DNA from: Argopecten irradians
Taxonomy: Eukaryota > Mollusca > Bivalvia > Pectinida > Pectinidae
DNA length: 64,000 nt
Assembly: GCF_041381155.1 (NCBI RefSeq)
Contig: NC_091141.1
Location: 28,423,751-28,487,750 of the forward strand
Direction of reading: 5' to 3'
In this document: positions 40,193-55,100 of the stretch, in pieces
Layout: the number at the start of each line of letters is the position of its first letter
How positions within the stretch are numbered: position 1 is the first letter of the stretch
Translations under genes and position numbers: made by a program
The notes under the pieces: model-generated
What the model saw: the letters and a program-made list of their open reading frames with translations, nothing else
Told to the model about the DNA's origin: nothing
The model's database searches: none

Positions 40193-43100
40193 TCAGTGAC
40201 CGAGACTGTTTAGGTAGGCAGAGTATCCAGCTTGCTTGTACTCCAAAGCTGCCCCAAGAGGATCCGCTGCCCCAGTAATACCACGACCCACAATGACTAC
40301 ATCTGCACCCTTCTCCGAGACCGCTATCTGTGGGGTCACATACTGCTGTCCAAGGGAGTCTCCTCCCATTTGGATCTTGACACCTGAGTTAAACAAAGTA
40401 ATAAACATTAAATGATGATACCTGGTTAATGAAATTCAATGTTCTTTCATTATAAGAAATAAATCTATAAAGATTGGAATAGACTACATCTGAGGATGGT
40501 CAGCTAAAAAGGCAAAGAGACACAACACGTGCACAAATACTGAAATCTACTTTCTATTTCTATGCAATTTACAATCCATGTAAGTTCAAGAAAGTTCACA
40601 TCATTTATATTCCAAGGAATTTCAATTCAATTTTCAATTTATTCGTGGAAGTTGATTTTGTGAACTTGTTTTGCTAAATTTGATAGCAATAAAAGAAAGT
40701 TGGTTTACCCTATACCACAGCCTCCAAAAACACACAGATGTTCACACAACACTTCGCTTACATTTTACCTCGGTGGCTGTCGTTCAATATTATGTTCTTG
40801 GTTAATTGTTAAAATAACATTAAGCTTAATCAACTAACTAACAAAGGTCAGTACTAATGTTTTCCTAAATTTCATTTGATTCCTTGCTGGAAATGTTTGA
40901 ATACAGTTTGATGAAATGAACAATTATCTTCCATCTTTTTGTAATTCCACAAAAACTTCTGATGCATACCTGGAGTCATGTGAACAAGGTCATGGTCAGC
41001 TGACAGGCGAGACTGAGAAATATAGCCAATCACAAAGTCCTTATTGGCTTCGGCCATCTTTACTGCACCTGTAACAAAATGTAATTCTACATCAACATGT
41101 GGATAACAATGGCTTACTTTGTTTGATGTTTCATCAACTTCAATGATGAATGGCCTCACCTTACCTTTTAAGTATTCTCGTTACCTCTAAAAGAAGCTGC
41201 ATAAGTTTGGAGTAACATGTTGGTAGGTTGGTAGAGACAAATTTTCGAGTACCCTATTCTAATCGCCTTTAGTGCATGTTAGGCATTGACCTTCATCAGT
41301 TTTGCGTATACGAAAACAATATGTATTCTATTTTTGAATTCTACCAAATCACTGAACAAAATTCACCAAAATTTTGCAGAAACCTTCTAATCAAAACTGT
41401 AGTGTTACTAATGTTATACATGTATACTGGTATGTGGTCCCTAATATGGTAGAATCACGTACTGACTTAAAAGACAGAAGTCAAGGTCAATTGCAAAAAT
41501 TGTGAATTTTGTGAATCATGATCTTGTTGTCTTTGGGTTTTCCTCAGAAAAACAGTTAACTTCACAATCACTGACTGACTGACAGGCGGTATATATATAT
41601 ATAGAGCCAAGTCTCATGCTCACAAGCGCATGTGTACTTGTTCAATGTTGGAGCAAACATGGTTATTGTAGCATACACAATACAAAATGCATGTGCACTT
41701 CTTTTTTGATTGACAGCTGATCTGTCAATAAAAGCTTATGAAGAAAAACGATATTTTGTACATTACTTGTTCATTCCTAGAAAATAACTCAAACTTGTTT
41801 GAACTAAAGAGTATTAAACAGTGTAAGCAGATTGTATTGGACATCATTATTGACAAATGAGTCCTGACTGAACTCCAGGATTCTATCATATGATTGAAGC
41901 TAAAATGTTCTTTCGGATATCAGCTGTCCATTCATTGGTGATTTTTTTCCCAAAACAAACTGACAATAATTAAGCAGATTTTCTTGTATATAATCAGGAA
42001 ATTGAGAGGGAGTTCAATATTACTGAACATAAACAAGGAATTGATGAATAACAGAGCACTTGGCTTGGACAAGTATATCTTAGATAAGTATAAAGTTATT
42101 AAATATCTTTTAAGGGAGTACCACTGTGGTAGCAATTCTGTAGTAATAATTACTGATACCCACCTTTAGTATAGTCGCCAGTAGCTAGATTCCCTGACGA
42201 GCTCATTTCTGCAACTATCAAACATCCACGACCCAGGGGCTTGCCAACCTGTAGCAAATACATAATTAAAATCAAATACTGCAACAGGAGAGGAGAAAAT
42301 GTAACAGCTAGACTGAGGTCAAGGTTCGAGACCCAAGAAAACTAGCTAGCCGGATGTTCTATAGGTTGTTTTACCCTGTCATCAATGAATGACCTAGATC
42401 AACTCACTGTTGTCTTTGACCTCCCCCCCATATATACCTCCATTGCTATGCTGAGTTATTAAAAGGATCTTAATGTTCTAATGGGAAAACCTAACCCCTG
42501 TCAGATAACTGTTGATTCTTGAAAGAACAAGACAGTTTGCATGATCATAAAAGTATCATTGGGAAAACCTACCTCTGCCAGAGCACTGTTACATGTAATT
42601 CTTGCATGAACATGATAGTTTACATGATCATGAAAATTCCATTGGGAAGACCTACTTCTGTCAGAGCACTGGTAATTCTTGAAAGGACATGAAAGTTCCA
42701 TTTGGGAAACCTACCTCTGCCAGAGCACTAACGATGCCTGAGCCAGGAACAGGGTGAGCATTTGTGATGTGAGCCCAACTGGATATCTTGTACATGCCTC
42801 CCTCATATTGTGTATGTACAGTCTTTCCAATGTCACCAAACTTCCTGAAAATACCAAAAACGACCTCAATTCATTACAGTCTCATAAATATAGAATCTTG
42901 TAATTATTAATTAAATGAATCAGTTTTCATTTCATATGAGATGTGAGTAATTTTATGAGTCTAAGAAGATTTATTGGTGAGCAAAAATTAAAACTTAGAT
43001 TTTCTGCCTTATATTGCTTATGCCAGGTATTGGTATATGTTGGTACTCAAAACTGATTTTTCATGATATCAACTCGCATAGTTCGAACTCACGTTTTTTT

Positions 43101-46100
43101 CCTAAACAAATTTTATTTCGGATAATTCAAACTGGTCCATCAATATTTATTTAATTTTGTTTGAACTTACCAAAGGTATACCGTATGCACCAACTTCGCT
43201 AGCCAAGGGTATAAGCCAATACTCTACTTTTACCCTTGGCATATCTGACTTCAGAACGGGTAGTCCCGCACTGCGCCACCTGCTGGATCACCGCAGTTGC
43301 GCCCCTTCCATTTACGTAACAAGCAACCAATTAAAAAGCTTGTATCATTGTTGTATGGTTGAAAAAATGGCAGTGCCCTATGAAACACGCGTCTTGTTTG
43401 CGACAGATTCAAAATACCACAGATGAACATGTGTGTGAGTCATTTGTTTATTAGTGAGTTCGGACACCAGTTTTTGCGTTTCATGCAGAAGTTCTGCAGT
43501 GTCCAATTTTGTAACGAGATCGTAGTATATCTTTTAATTGTTTAATTTGTGAAACATAAACCATGCACGTACTTTCCAATCTGTTTGGAGAGCAACGTCT
43601 CCAAGACGTTCATTTAGCTGGTATAAAACATCTAATTGATTAAATAGATAGTAATATAACTTCGCTAGGAGTTGATGTTGACAGACATGCCTGATGCCTC
43701 ATTATACAAATGTAGGTCACTATACTACCGCTTCAGTTCAGTTTTGTTGACAAATCAAAGCTGCGTTTTCATTGGTCGCCTGAACCTAGCCGCATCCAAT
43801 CAGAATTTGAAAGCAAAAACACTTGTTCTGAAGTGAGATATGCCAAGGGTAGTAGGAAGAGAATCAGACTTAATACCCTTGGCTAGCGAAGTTGCGTATG
43901 CACATACATATTCTTGGTGAAAGCACTTTCAGCTGACACTTTTAATTACCTATCTTCAAATATGAGGAAATTATGTTTGTCTGCAAGTCTCTGTAACTCT
44001 TTTGTGACATCTGAAGTGAAGTCTTCCAGCATGTCTATATGGGTCTTCACTATACACACATGGGGTCCAATTTTATCTGCCATCTAAAAATAACAAATAC
44101 AATACAAGAACTTTAAAGGCCCACTACCTTTCTGAAACAAAAAGAAATTAATGTTTCTTAAAACTAAAAGTAGCCCATTCCCATGTACTCTATGTTAACA
44201 ATGAGGTTTTGTCATATGGCGTTAACACATGTTAATTAGGATGACAGTAGGAAACCTTCAGTACAATATCATGACATAATTTATTTTCATAGAATTGTTC
44301 AGAAGGTGATGATCAGTGTAGTATTAACGATAAGCAAATAACTTTTGCGACTCTACAACATTATCAATCTTGTTTAATTTACATTAATTGCCATTTTAAA
44401 AAGACATTTAGGAAAAGTGGTGGGCCTTTAAATAAAAATAAATAGTAATTAAAATTGATTTACGGTATAACCTGAATACTTACTTGTAACAGCTCACTAC
44501 TACTTGCACAGTCTATAGAAACACAAAGGTTGCTCTCTTTGTCAGCCATTATGGTGTAGAGAGATCGTACTAATGGATGGCTACACTTCACCGCTCTTTC
44601 CTTGTGACTCATAACCTGGTCAGCAGAAATATCATTAAGTAGCTATAGGTTACAGAGAAATGGAGACTTCTGATTATTTCTTACTGAAACTGTCAGAACT
44701 ACAACTGTCGTCCAGGAGTTATAATTATACCCCCTCCATTAGATTTTTAACAAAGGGGCATAACTCTGAAAAAGGTTGAGGTATCTTATTCTGATCGGAT
44801 AGATTACTGTTTGATTATAAAGGATAAATGCTTCAAAGTTTCACTGAAATCCCTCCAGTAGTTAAAGAGATGTTACTGTAGCTATTTAATTGTTTTATAA
44901 CAAAGAGCATATAATAATAATCAAATATATTTTATTCACGTATATACTTTTTCTGGATTACAAAGAAAAAAGTTAATGTTTAAATTAACAAAATCAAGAA
45001 TGAGGTTTTGTTGTTTAGATTTTAGCATGTCGTGCATATATTTTACATACTTTTTTTTTTTAAATTTGGTTGATTTTAAAGCAACAACAGGAAAAAGCAC
45101 ACTAATTAATAGAATGGCATTCAGTAGTCACTGTAGTAATATACTATTATTAAATATTTACTATCATAATAAAAAAAAGTTTAACAATTTGGTGAGAAAT
45201 TAATCGAAAATAATTAGTTGATGACCAAGATGTCACTGACAGATTTCTACCTTTGTTGTAGATGAGCTGTTGCTTTTGTTGTTGACAGCTACATGCCCAT
45301 CAAACCTGTTGTCTTGTATAAAGCGGTTGGTTCTGTCCACAATATCACTGTCTAGTTTGTTTAGCCTTTGCAACGTTGATAAGACTTGTGATAAAGTTAT
45401 TACACTAAAAATAAACGAGGAAGCAAACATCACGACAACAAACATCAATGACATCGTAAATATCTTTCAAATTTAATTTCTAGTAGATCATAATCTCACT
45501 TCAAATATACTTTCATTTATAAACATATAGTTCAAACAACAACTTAATAGTTAAAAAAAAACGAGATTTCACCAGAAATTCTAGGTGGTGTTTCTGCAGA
45601 TGTCAATGATAATTCATGAAGAAAGTTAAGTTTGGAAAGAAATAACTCATTCACAAAATTTAAACATTTTCCTGAATTTATTACTTCAACATTTTCTTAA
45701 AATAAAAGTGAAACAGGTAGTCATGGTGAAGTGAACAGATGTTGAAAAAACATGGTGTCAATGACATGATGAATCCACAAATATTGACAGGTAATTCTGG
45801 CAAAATTGGAAATGAACCTCGCTATAAGACTAATCCACAAGGGTATTAGACTAATGCATGCAATATATCGCTGTGATCCCATTCAGTCAAATCCTTATCG
45901 GAGTTCTAAACAACTTTGTTTCAAAATGCTATCACAAACATTAGCTACAGAACTTTCAATTTTTTTGCTATTGTTAGAATCCAAGATATCCACTGAATCC
46001 ATTTATCCCCAAAAGTTACCCAACTCATGATCTAGATGGCATGGGGAATCATCCTAGCAAATTTGAGATCAATACTCTACTTTGAATTCCCTCCACAATA

Positions 46101-49100
46101 ATTGTTCAAAAGATAACAAGAGGCCCATGGGCCTTAATGGTCATCTGACTAATGGCACAAAACAACACATTCTCAGTATACAATAGTGGCCAACAATTTA
46201 GGCAATACAACAGACCCCTTATTTGAAGCTGCAAGTTTCCAAAATATTTCATGACTTTGACCATAAAAGTACATAAAGGTCATTCACTTGAACAAACTAG
46301 GTAGATCTTTATCCTAGTATGCTACGGGCCCAATATCACTACTCAAGGCCTATTAGTTATTCACAAGTTGTTTAAAGATTTTAGCCTGTTTGACCCCTGT
46401 GACCTTGAATGAAGGTCAAGGTCGTTTATTTAAACAAACTTGGTAGCCCTGCATGCCACAGGCCCAATATGAGTACCCTGGGACTTTTGGTTTTTGAGAA
46501 GAAGTCGTTTAAAGATTTTAGCCTATTTGACTCCTGTGACCTTGAATGAAGGTCAAGATCCTTTATTTGAACAAGTTTGATAGCCCTTCATCCAAGCATG
46601 CCGCAGGCCAAATATGAGTAGCCTGGGCCTTTTGTCCCAGCATGCCACAGGACCATTATCAGGTCTCTAGGCCTCTTAGTTATACACAAGAAGTCGATTA
46701 AAGAATTTAGCCTATTTGACCCCTGTGACCTTGAATAAAAGTCAAGGTCTTTCATTTTAACAAACTTGGTAACTCTTCATCTCATAATGCCACAGGCACA
46801 ATCTCAAGTCTCTAGACTTTTTAACTATTCACAAGAAGTTGTTTAAAGATTTTAGCCTATTTGACCCCTGTGACCTTGGATGAAGGTCAAGGTCATTCAC
46901 TTGAACAGACTTGGTACTCATTCATTCCAGCATGCTGCAGGCCCAATATGAGTTCCCTGGGCATTTGGGTTCTTTGAAGAAGTCGTTCAAAGATTTTAGC
47001 CTATTTGACCCCTTTGACCTTGAATGAAGGAGGTCCTTCATTTTAATAAATTTGATAGCCCTTCATCCAGCATGCTACAGGCCAAATATCAGTACCCTGG
47101 GCCTTTCGGTTATTGGAAAGTGTTTGAATGAGAATTTAGCACAGCGCACACGACGGACGACGCATGTTGACAATAGGTCAGATGACCTAAAAATGGACAG
47201 ACAGATGGATGGGTGGAAGGATGCACAGATTGACGACCTGATTACTATTAGAGCACCTGCATCTCGCGTATGGGGCTGTACATATCAATATACCTTGACA
47301 GTGTGTTGTTATACTGTCCCCACTCCATTGACAATTTATACCTGTACAGTTTAATCCCCTTCCTCTCTAGAGCAGCTTTCCCTCCTTGTTCACGGTCCAA
47401 AAGTACTATGGCATTTGTTACTTGAATCTTCTCATTTTGCAATGACTGCAAAAAGAAATGATACTTTCTTCAATTTGAAATCTTAACAATTCTTCTGTAA
47501 GATTGTAATAGATTGATAGTATTAATTTTGGTATTTTATAACAATTTGAAATTTTGGATTTGAAGATTTCAGAAAATAACAAAATGCACATTCAAAATTA
47601 TCTCGGTGAAAACAGTAAATTCTGTAATTCTCTAACAGTATACAGCTGTTGACTGGGGTTGAGGGCAACAGATGATTTGTTGAACCCGAAGACAAACTGT
47701 TGCCCGAGGCCGTATAGGAGTATAACAATAAATTTTGTTACCCCTATAAAATAGTTCCTATATAAACTCTATTGCCAAAAATGCCAATAAATGAACTATT
47801 CCGTCGAGCGGTCCAAAGAACTGTTAAAATTGACTGTTAAAATGTGCTGTTGGACCGGAGTGACATCACACCTACAATTCGTGACGTCAATGCATTGTTT
47901 TGAGTCAATGGGTATAACAAAACATCGACTGGGTTTTCGGGCAACAGATGATTTGTTGGACCCTCAAACAAACTGTTTGTCCCTCGGCCTTCGGCCTTGG
48001 GCAACAGTCTGTTTCGGGTTCAAGAATATCATCTGTTGCCCCTCAACCCAGTCAACAAACTGTATACTGTAATTGGTATATAGATTTGCAACAACGAAGC
48101 ACAATCATCAAGTAGCTGTCACGAAAATGCTAGAGAAAATATAAGATTACCATATATGTTATTACAGGTAAATAGATTTTTGTACATAGGACTTACGGGT
48201 TACATTGCAAATTATGTTTTACATTACACTAAATTACTATTGAATATTAAATGATCATAACAATGCCCAGAACATTGTTTTACACAATATAGTGGCAGGT
48301 AAATACATTGCTTGTCTCACAGACAGAACTATCGTACCATTGGTGACCACATCCTACACTACATGTATCATGTTACATACCTCAGCTGTCTCACATACAG
48401 AACTAATATATACATACCTCAGCTGTCTCACAGACAGAACTATCATGCTACATACCTCAGCTGTCTCACAGACAGAACTATCATGTTACATACCTCAGCT
48501 GTTCTCACAGACAGAACTATCATGTTACATAGCTCAGCTGTCTCACAGACAAAACTATCATGATATATACTTCAGCTGTCACACAGACAGAACTATCATG
48601 TTACATACCTCAGCTGTCTCGCAGACAGAACTATCATGTTATATACCTCAGCTGTCTCACAGACAAAACTATCATGTTTATATACCTCAGCTGTCTCACA
48701 GACAGAACTATCATGTTATATACCTCAGCTGTCTCACAGACAAAACTATCATGTTATATACCTCAGCTGTCTCACAGACAGAACTATCATGTTATATACC
48801 TCAGCTGTCTCACAGACAGAACTATCATGTTATATACCTCAGCTGTCACACAGACAGAACTATCATGTTATATACCTCAGCTGTCTCACAGACAGATACT
48901 ACCTCATATATACATACCTCAGCTGTCTCACAGACAGAACTAATATATACATACCTCAGCTGTCTCACAGACAGAACTATCATGTTATATACCTCAGCTG
49001 TCTCACAGACAGAACTATCATGTTATATACCTCAGCTGTCTCACAGACAGAACTATCATGTTATATACCTCAGCTGTCACAGACAGACACTCAGTGAACG

Positions 49101-52100
49101 AAAATCATGTTATATACCTCAGCTGTCTCACAGACAGAACTATCATGTTATAAACCTCAGCTGTCACACAGACTAAACTATCATGTTATATACCTCAGCT
49201 GTCACACAGACAGAACTATCATGTTATAAACCTCAGCTGTCACACAGACTAAACTATCATGTAACATACCTCAGCTGTCTCACAGACAGAACTATGGTGT
49301 CTACATCATGTTACATACCTCAGCTGTCTCACAGACAGAACTACCACTGGTGACTACATCATGTTACATACCTCAGCTGTCTCATAGACAAAACTATCAT
49401 GTTATATACTTCAGCTGTCACACAGACAGAACTATCATGTTATAATTACATACCTCAGCTGTCTCGCAGACAGAACTATCATGTTATATACCTCAGCTGT
49501 CTCACAGACAAAACTATCATGTTTATATACCTCAGCTGTCTCACAGACAGAACTATCATGTTATATACCTCAGCTGTCTCACAGACAAAACTATCATGTT
49601 ACATACCTCAGCTGTCTCACGGACAGAACTATCATGTTATATACCTCAGCTGTCTCACAGACAGAACTATCATGTTATATACCTCAGCTGTCTCACAGAC
49701 AGAACTATCATGTTATATACCTCACTGTCACACAGACAGAACTATCTGTACTCACTCGACAGAACTAATATTTACATACCTCAGCTGTCTCACAGACAGA
49801 ACTAATATATACATACCTCAGCTGTCTCACAGACAGAACTATCATGTTATATACCTCAGCTGTCTCACAGACAGAACTATCATGTTATATACCTCAGCTG
49901 TCTCACAGACAGAACTATCATGTTATATACCTCAGCTGTCACACAGACAGAACTATCATGTTATATACCTCAGCTGTCTCACAGACTAAACTATCATGTT
50001 ATATACCTCAGCTGTCACACAGACAGAACTATCATGTTACATACCTCAGCTGTCTCACAGACAGAACTATCATGTTATAAACCTCAGCTGTCATACAGAC
50101 AAAACTATCATGTTATATACTTCAGCTGTCTCACAGACAGAACTATCATGTTATATACCTCAGCTGTCATACAGACAGAACTATCATGTTATAAACCTCA
50201 GCTGTCATACAGACAGAACTATCATGTTATATACCTCAGCTGTCATACAGACAGAACTATCATGTTATAAACCTCAGCTGTCATACAGACAGAACTATCA
50301 TGTTATATACCTCAGCTGTCTCACAGACAGAACTATCATGTTATAAACCTCAGCTGTCATACAGACAGAACTATCATGTTATATACCTCAGCTGTCATAC
50401 AGACAGAACTATCATGTTATAATACCTCAGCTGTCATACAGACAGAACTATCATGTTATAAACCTCAGCTGTCATACAGACAGAACTATCATGTTATATA
50501 CTTCAGCTGTCTCACAGACAGAACTATCATGTTATATACCTCAGCTGTCACACAGACTAAACTTACATCATGTTACATACCTCAGCTGTCTCACAGACAG
50601 AACTATCATGTTATAAACCTCAGCTGTCATACAGACAGAACTATCATGTTATAAACCTCAGCTGTCATACAGACAGAACTATCATGTTATATACCTCAGC
50701 TGTCATACGGACAGAACTATCATGTTATATACCTCAGCTGTCTCACAGACAGAACTATCATGTTATATACCTCAGCTGTCTCACAGACAGAACTACCACT
50801 GGTGACTACATCCTACATCATGTTACATACCTCAGCTGTCTCACAGACAGAACTACCACTGGTGTCTACATCATGTTACATACCTCAGCTGTCTCACAGA
50901 CAGAACTACCACTGGTGACTACATCATGTTACATACCTCAGCTGTCTCACAGACAGAACTACCACTGGTGACTACATCATGTTACATACCTCAGCTGTCT
51001 CACAGACAGAACTACCACTGGTGACTACATCATGTTACATACCTCAGCTGTCTCACAGACAGAACTACCACTGGTGACTACATCACGTTACATACCTCAG
51101 CTGTCTCACAGACAGAACTACCACTGGTGACTACATCATGTTACATACCTCAGCTGTCTCACAGACAGAACTACCACTGGTGACTACATCCTCCACTATC
51201 ATGTTACATACCTCAGTTGTCTCACAGACAGAACTACCACTGGTGACTACATCCTCCACTATCATGTTACATACCTCAGTTGTCTCACAGACAGAACTAC
51301 CACTGGTGACTACATCATGTTACATACCTCAGCTGTCTCACAGACAGAACTACCACTGGTGACTACATCCTCCACTATCATGTTACATACCTCAGTTGTC
51401 TCACAGACAGAACTACCACTGGTGACTACATCATGTTACATACCTCAGCTGTCTCACAGACAGAACTACCACTGGTGACTACATCACGTTACATACCTCA
51501 GCTGTCTCACAGACAGAACTACCACTGGTGACTACATCATGTTACATACCTCAGCTGTCTCACAGACAGAACTACCACTGGTGACTACATCCTCCACTAT
51601 CATGTTACATACCTCAGTTGTCTCACAGACAGAACTACCACTGGTGTCTACATCATGTTACATACCTCAGCTGTCTCACAGACAGAACTACCACTGGTGA
51701 CTACATCCTCCACTATCATGTTACATACCTCAGTTGTCTCACAGACAGAACTACCACTGGTGACTACATCCTCCACTATCATGTTACATACCTCAGTTGT
51801 CTCACAGACAGAACTACCACTGGTGACTACATCCTCCACTATCATGTTACATACCTCAGCTGTCTCACAGACAGAACTACCACTGGTGACTACATCCTCC
51901 ACTATCATGTTACATACCTCAGCTGTCTCACAGACAGAACTACCACTGGTGACTACATCATGTTACATACCTCAGCTGTCTCACAGACAGAACTACCACT
52001 GGTGACTACATCCTCCACTATCATGTTACATACCTCAGCTGTCTCACAGACAGAACTACCACTGGTGTCTACATCATGTTACATACCTCAGCTGTCTCAC

Positions 52101-55100
52101 AGACAGAACTACCACTGGTGACTACATCATGTTACATACCTCAGCTGTCTCACAGACAGAACTACCACTGGTGACTACATCCTCCACTATCATGTTACAT
52201 ACCTCAGCTGTCTCACAGACAGAACTACCACTGGTGTCTACATCATGTTACATACCTCAGCTGTCTCACAGACAGAACTACCACTGGTGACTACATCATG
52301 TTACATACCTTAGTTGTCTCACAGACAGAACTACCACTGGTGACTACATCATGTTACATACCTCAGTTGTCTCACAGACAGAACTACCACTGGTGACTAC
52401 ATCATGTTACATACCTCAGTTGTCTCACAGACAGAACTACCACTGGTGACTACATCATGTTACATACCTCAGTTGTCTCACAGACAGAACTACCACTGGT
52501 GACTACATCACGTTACATACCTCAGCTGTCTCACAGACAGAACTACCACTGGTGACTACATCCTGTACTATCATGTTACATATATCAGCTGTCACACATA
52601 CAGAACTACCACTGGTGTCTACATCATGTTACATACCTCAGCTGTCTCACAGACAGAACTACCACTGGTGACTACATCCTCCACTATCATGTTACATACC
52701 TCAGCTGTCTCACAGACAGAACTACCACTGGTGTCTACATCATGTTACATACCTCAGCTGTCTCACAGACAGAACTACCACTGGTGTCTACATCATGTTA
52801 CATACCTCAGCTGTCTCACAGACAGAACTACCACTGGTGACTACATCCTCTACTATCATGTTACATACCTCAGCTGTCTCGTGGACAGAACTACCACTGG
52901 TGACCACATCTTCTACTATCAGGCAGACGTCACCCTCCTCATAACGACCCTCTATCATTCGTCGTGTTCCATAGTCTTTAGCTTCTTTTCGGCGAATCAA
53001 CATTGGATAATTGTGTTGAACACATATGCACTGCAAAATCAACCAGTTGGTGTGATTATTAAACTTAAAATATGATTTACAGAAAGAAAAAAAAATTGTT
53101 GTAAAAAACGTTCAAAGCAATGTATTTAAAAGTATAAAATTTGTTCAATCAGAACAGGTCAATTTCAAAATATTTCATTCAATCAATAATCAGAAAATGA
53201 TTTTACCTGCAAAAGAGTGAATTTTGTAATATGTTGGTTTGCAAAAAATAAAAAAAAAAAAAAATACAAGAATGCATTAGTAATTCAATTGATTTCAGTT
53301 AATTTCTATAATCAATTCAAACCAGAGAAAGACATTTTTTGTAATAAACACAATAATTTTGTGTCAGTTAATTTTGCTGATAATTGATAATGAAGATTAA
53401 TATCAAATCAATTTTAAGCTGGCTGGTGGAACTATTTGTGCTGGAACGGTTAGTAGAAATGCCAACCAGTTAACCGGATCGGACTAACCGAACCGTAACC
53501 AGATAACCGCCGCTGCTTAAGTAACATTACAGTCATACATTGATGCTATAAATCTGTCATACTTCGTCTGGATTCCATAACAATCACTCACATCTTTCAG
53601 GAAACAATCACTTGGAACAAAAAATTGCTTGAAATTAGATTTATTTTGTTTGTTTTTAATAAAACCATGACAGGGAACACTTAGTGTAGCTATAGGTAAA
53701 GCTGTGTAGGACACATGAACACTTACTGTAGCTATAGGTAAAGCTGTGTAGGGTACACATGAACACTTACTGTAGCTATAGGTAAAGCTGTGTAGGACAC
53801 ATGAACACTTACTGTAGCTATAGGTAAAGCTGTGTAGGGTACACATGAACACTTACTGTAGCTATAGGTAAAGCTGTGTAGGACACATGAACACTTACTG
53901 TAGCTATAGGTAAAGCTATGTAGGGTACACATGAACACTTACTGTAGCTATAGGTAAAGCTGTGTAGGACACATGAACACTTACTGTAGCTATAGGTAAA
54001 GCTATGTAGGGTACAGTAACACATGAACACTTACTGTAGCTATAGGTAAAGCTGTGTAGGACACATGAACACTTACTGCAGCTATAGGTAAAGCTGTGTA
54101 GGACACACATGAACACTTACTGTAGCTATAGGTAAAGCTGTGTAGGACACATGAACACTTACTGTAGCTATAGGTAAAGCTATGTAGGACACATGAACAC
54201 TTACTGTAGCTATAGGTAAAGCTATGTAGGGTACACATGAACACTTACTGTAGCTATAGGTAAAGCTGTGTAGGACACATGAACACTTACTGTAGCTATA
54301 GGTAAAGCTGTGTAGGGTACACATGAACACTTACTGTAGCTATAGGTAAAGCTGTGTAGGACACATGAACACTTACTGTAGCTATAGGTAAAGCTGTGTA
54401 GGACACACATGAACACTTACTGTAGCTATAGGTAAAGCTGTGTAGGGTACACATGAACACTTACTGTAGCTATAGGTAAAGCTGTGTATGGCAACATGAA
54501 CACTTACTGTAGCTATAGGTAAAGCTGTGTAGGGTACACATGAACACTTACTGTAGCTATAGGTAAAGCTGTGTAGGGCACACATGAACACTTACTGTAG
54601 CTATAGGTAAAGCTGTGTAGGACACACATGAACACTTACTGTAGCTATAGGTAAAGCTGTGTAGGACACACATGAACACTTACTGTAGCTATAGGTAAAG
54701 CTGTGTAGGGTACACATGAACACTTACTGTAGCTATAGGTAAAGCTGTGTAGGGTACACATTAACACTTACTGTAACTATAGGTAAAGCTGTATAGGACA
54801 CATGAACATTTACTGTAGCTATAGGTAAAGCTGTGTAGGACACATGAACACTTACTGTAGCTATAGGTAAAGCTATGTAGGGACACATGAACACTTACTG
54901 TAGCTATAGGTAAAGCTATGTAGGGTACACATGCACACTTACTGTAGCTATAGGTAAAGCTGTGTAGGACACACATGAACACTTACTGTAGCTATAGGTA
55001 AAGCTGTGTAGGGTACACATGAACACTTACTGTAGCTATAGGTAAAGCTGTGTAGGGTACACATGAACACTTACTGTAGCTATAGGTAAAGCTGTGTAGG

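Noticed and set aside
43157-43426. 89-codon open frame
   Set aside because: Starts in intron DNA and runs into the Mutator-like MITE; no similarity recognised.
48292-49176. Long open frame (294 codons) and its overlapping neighbours to 52121 on the + strand
   Set aside because: They are frames through the UMPS donor array on the antisense strand; codons simply repeat the 38-bp unit, and the sense strand explains the origin.
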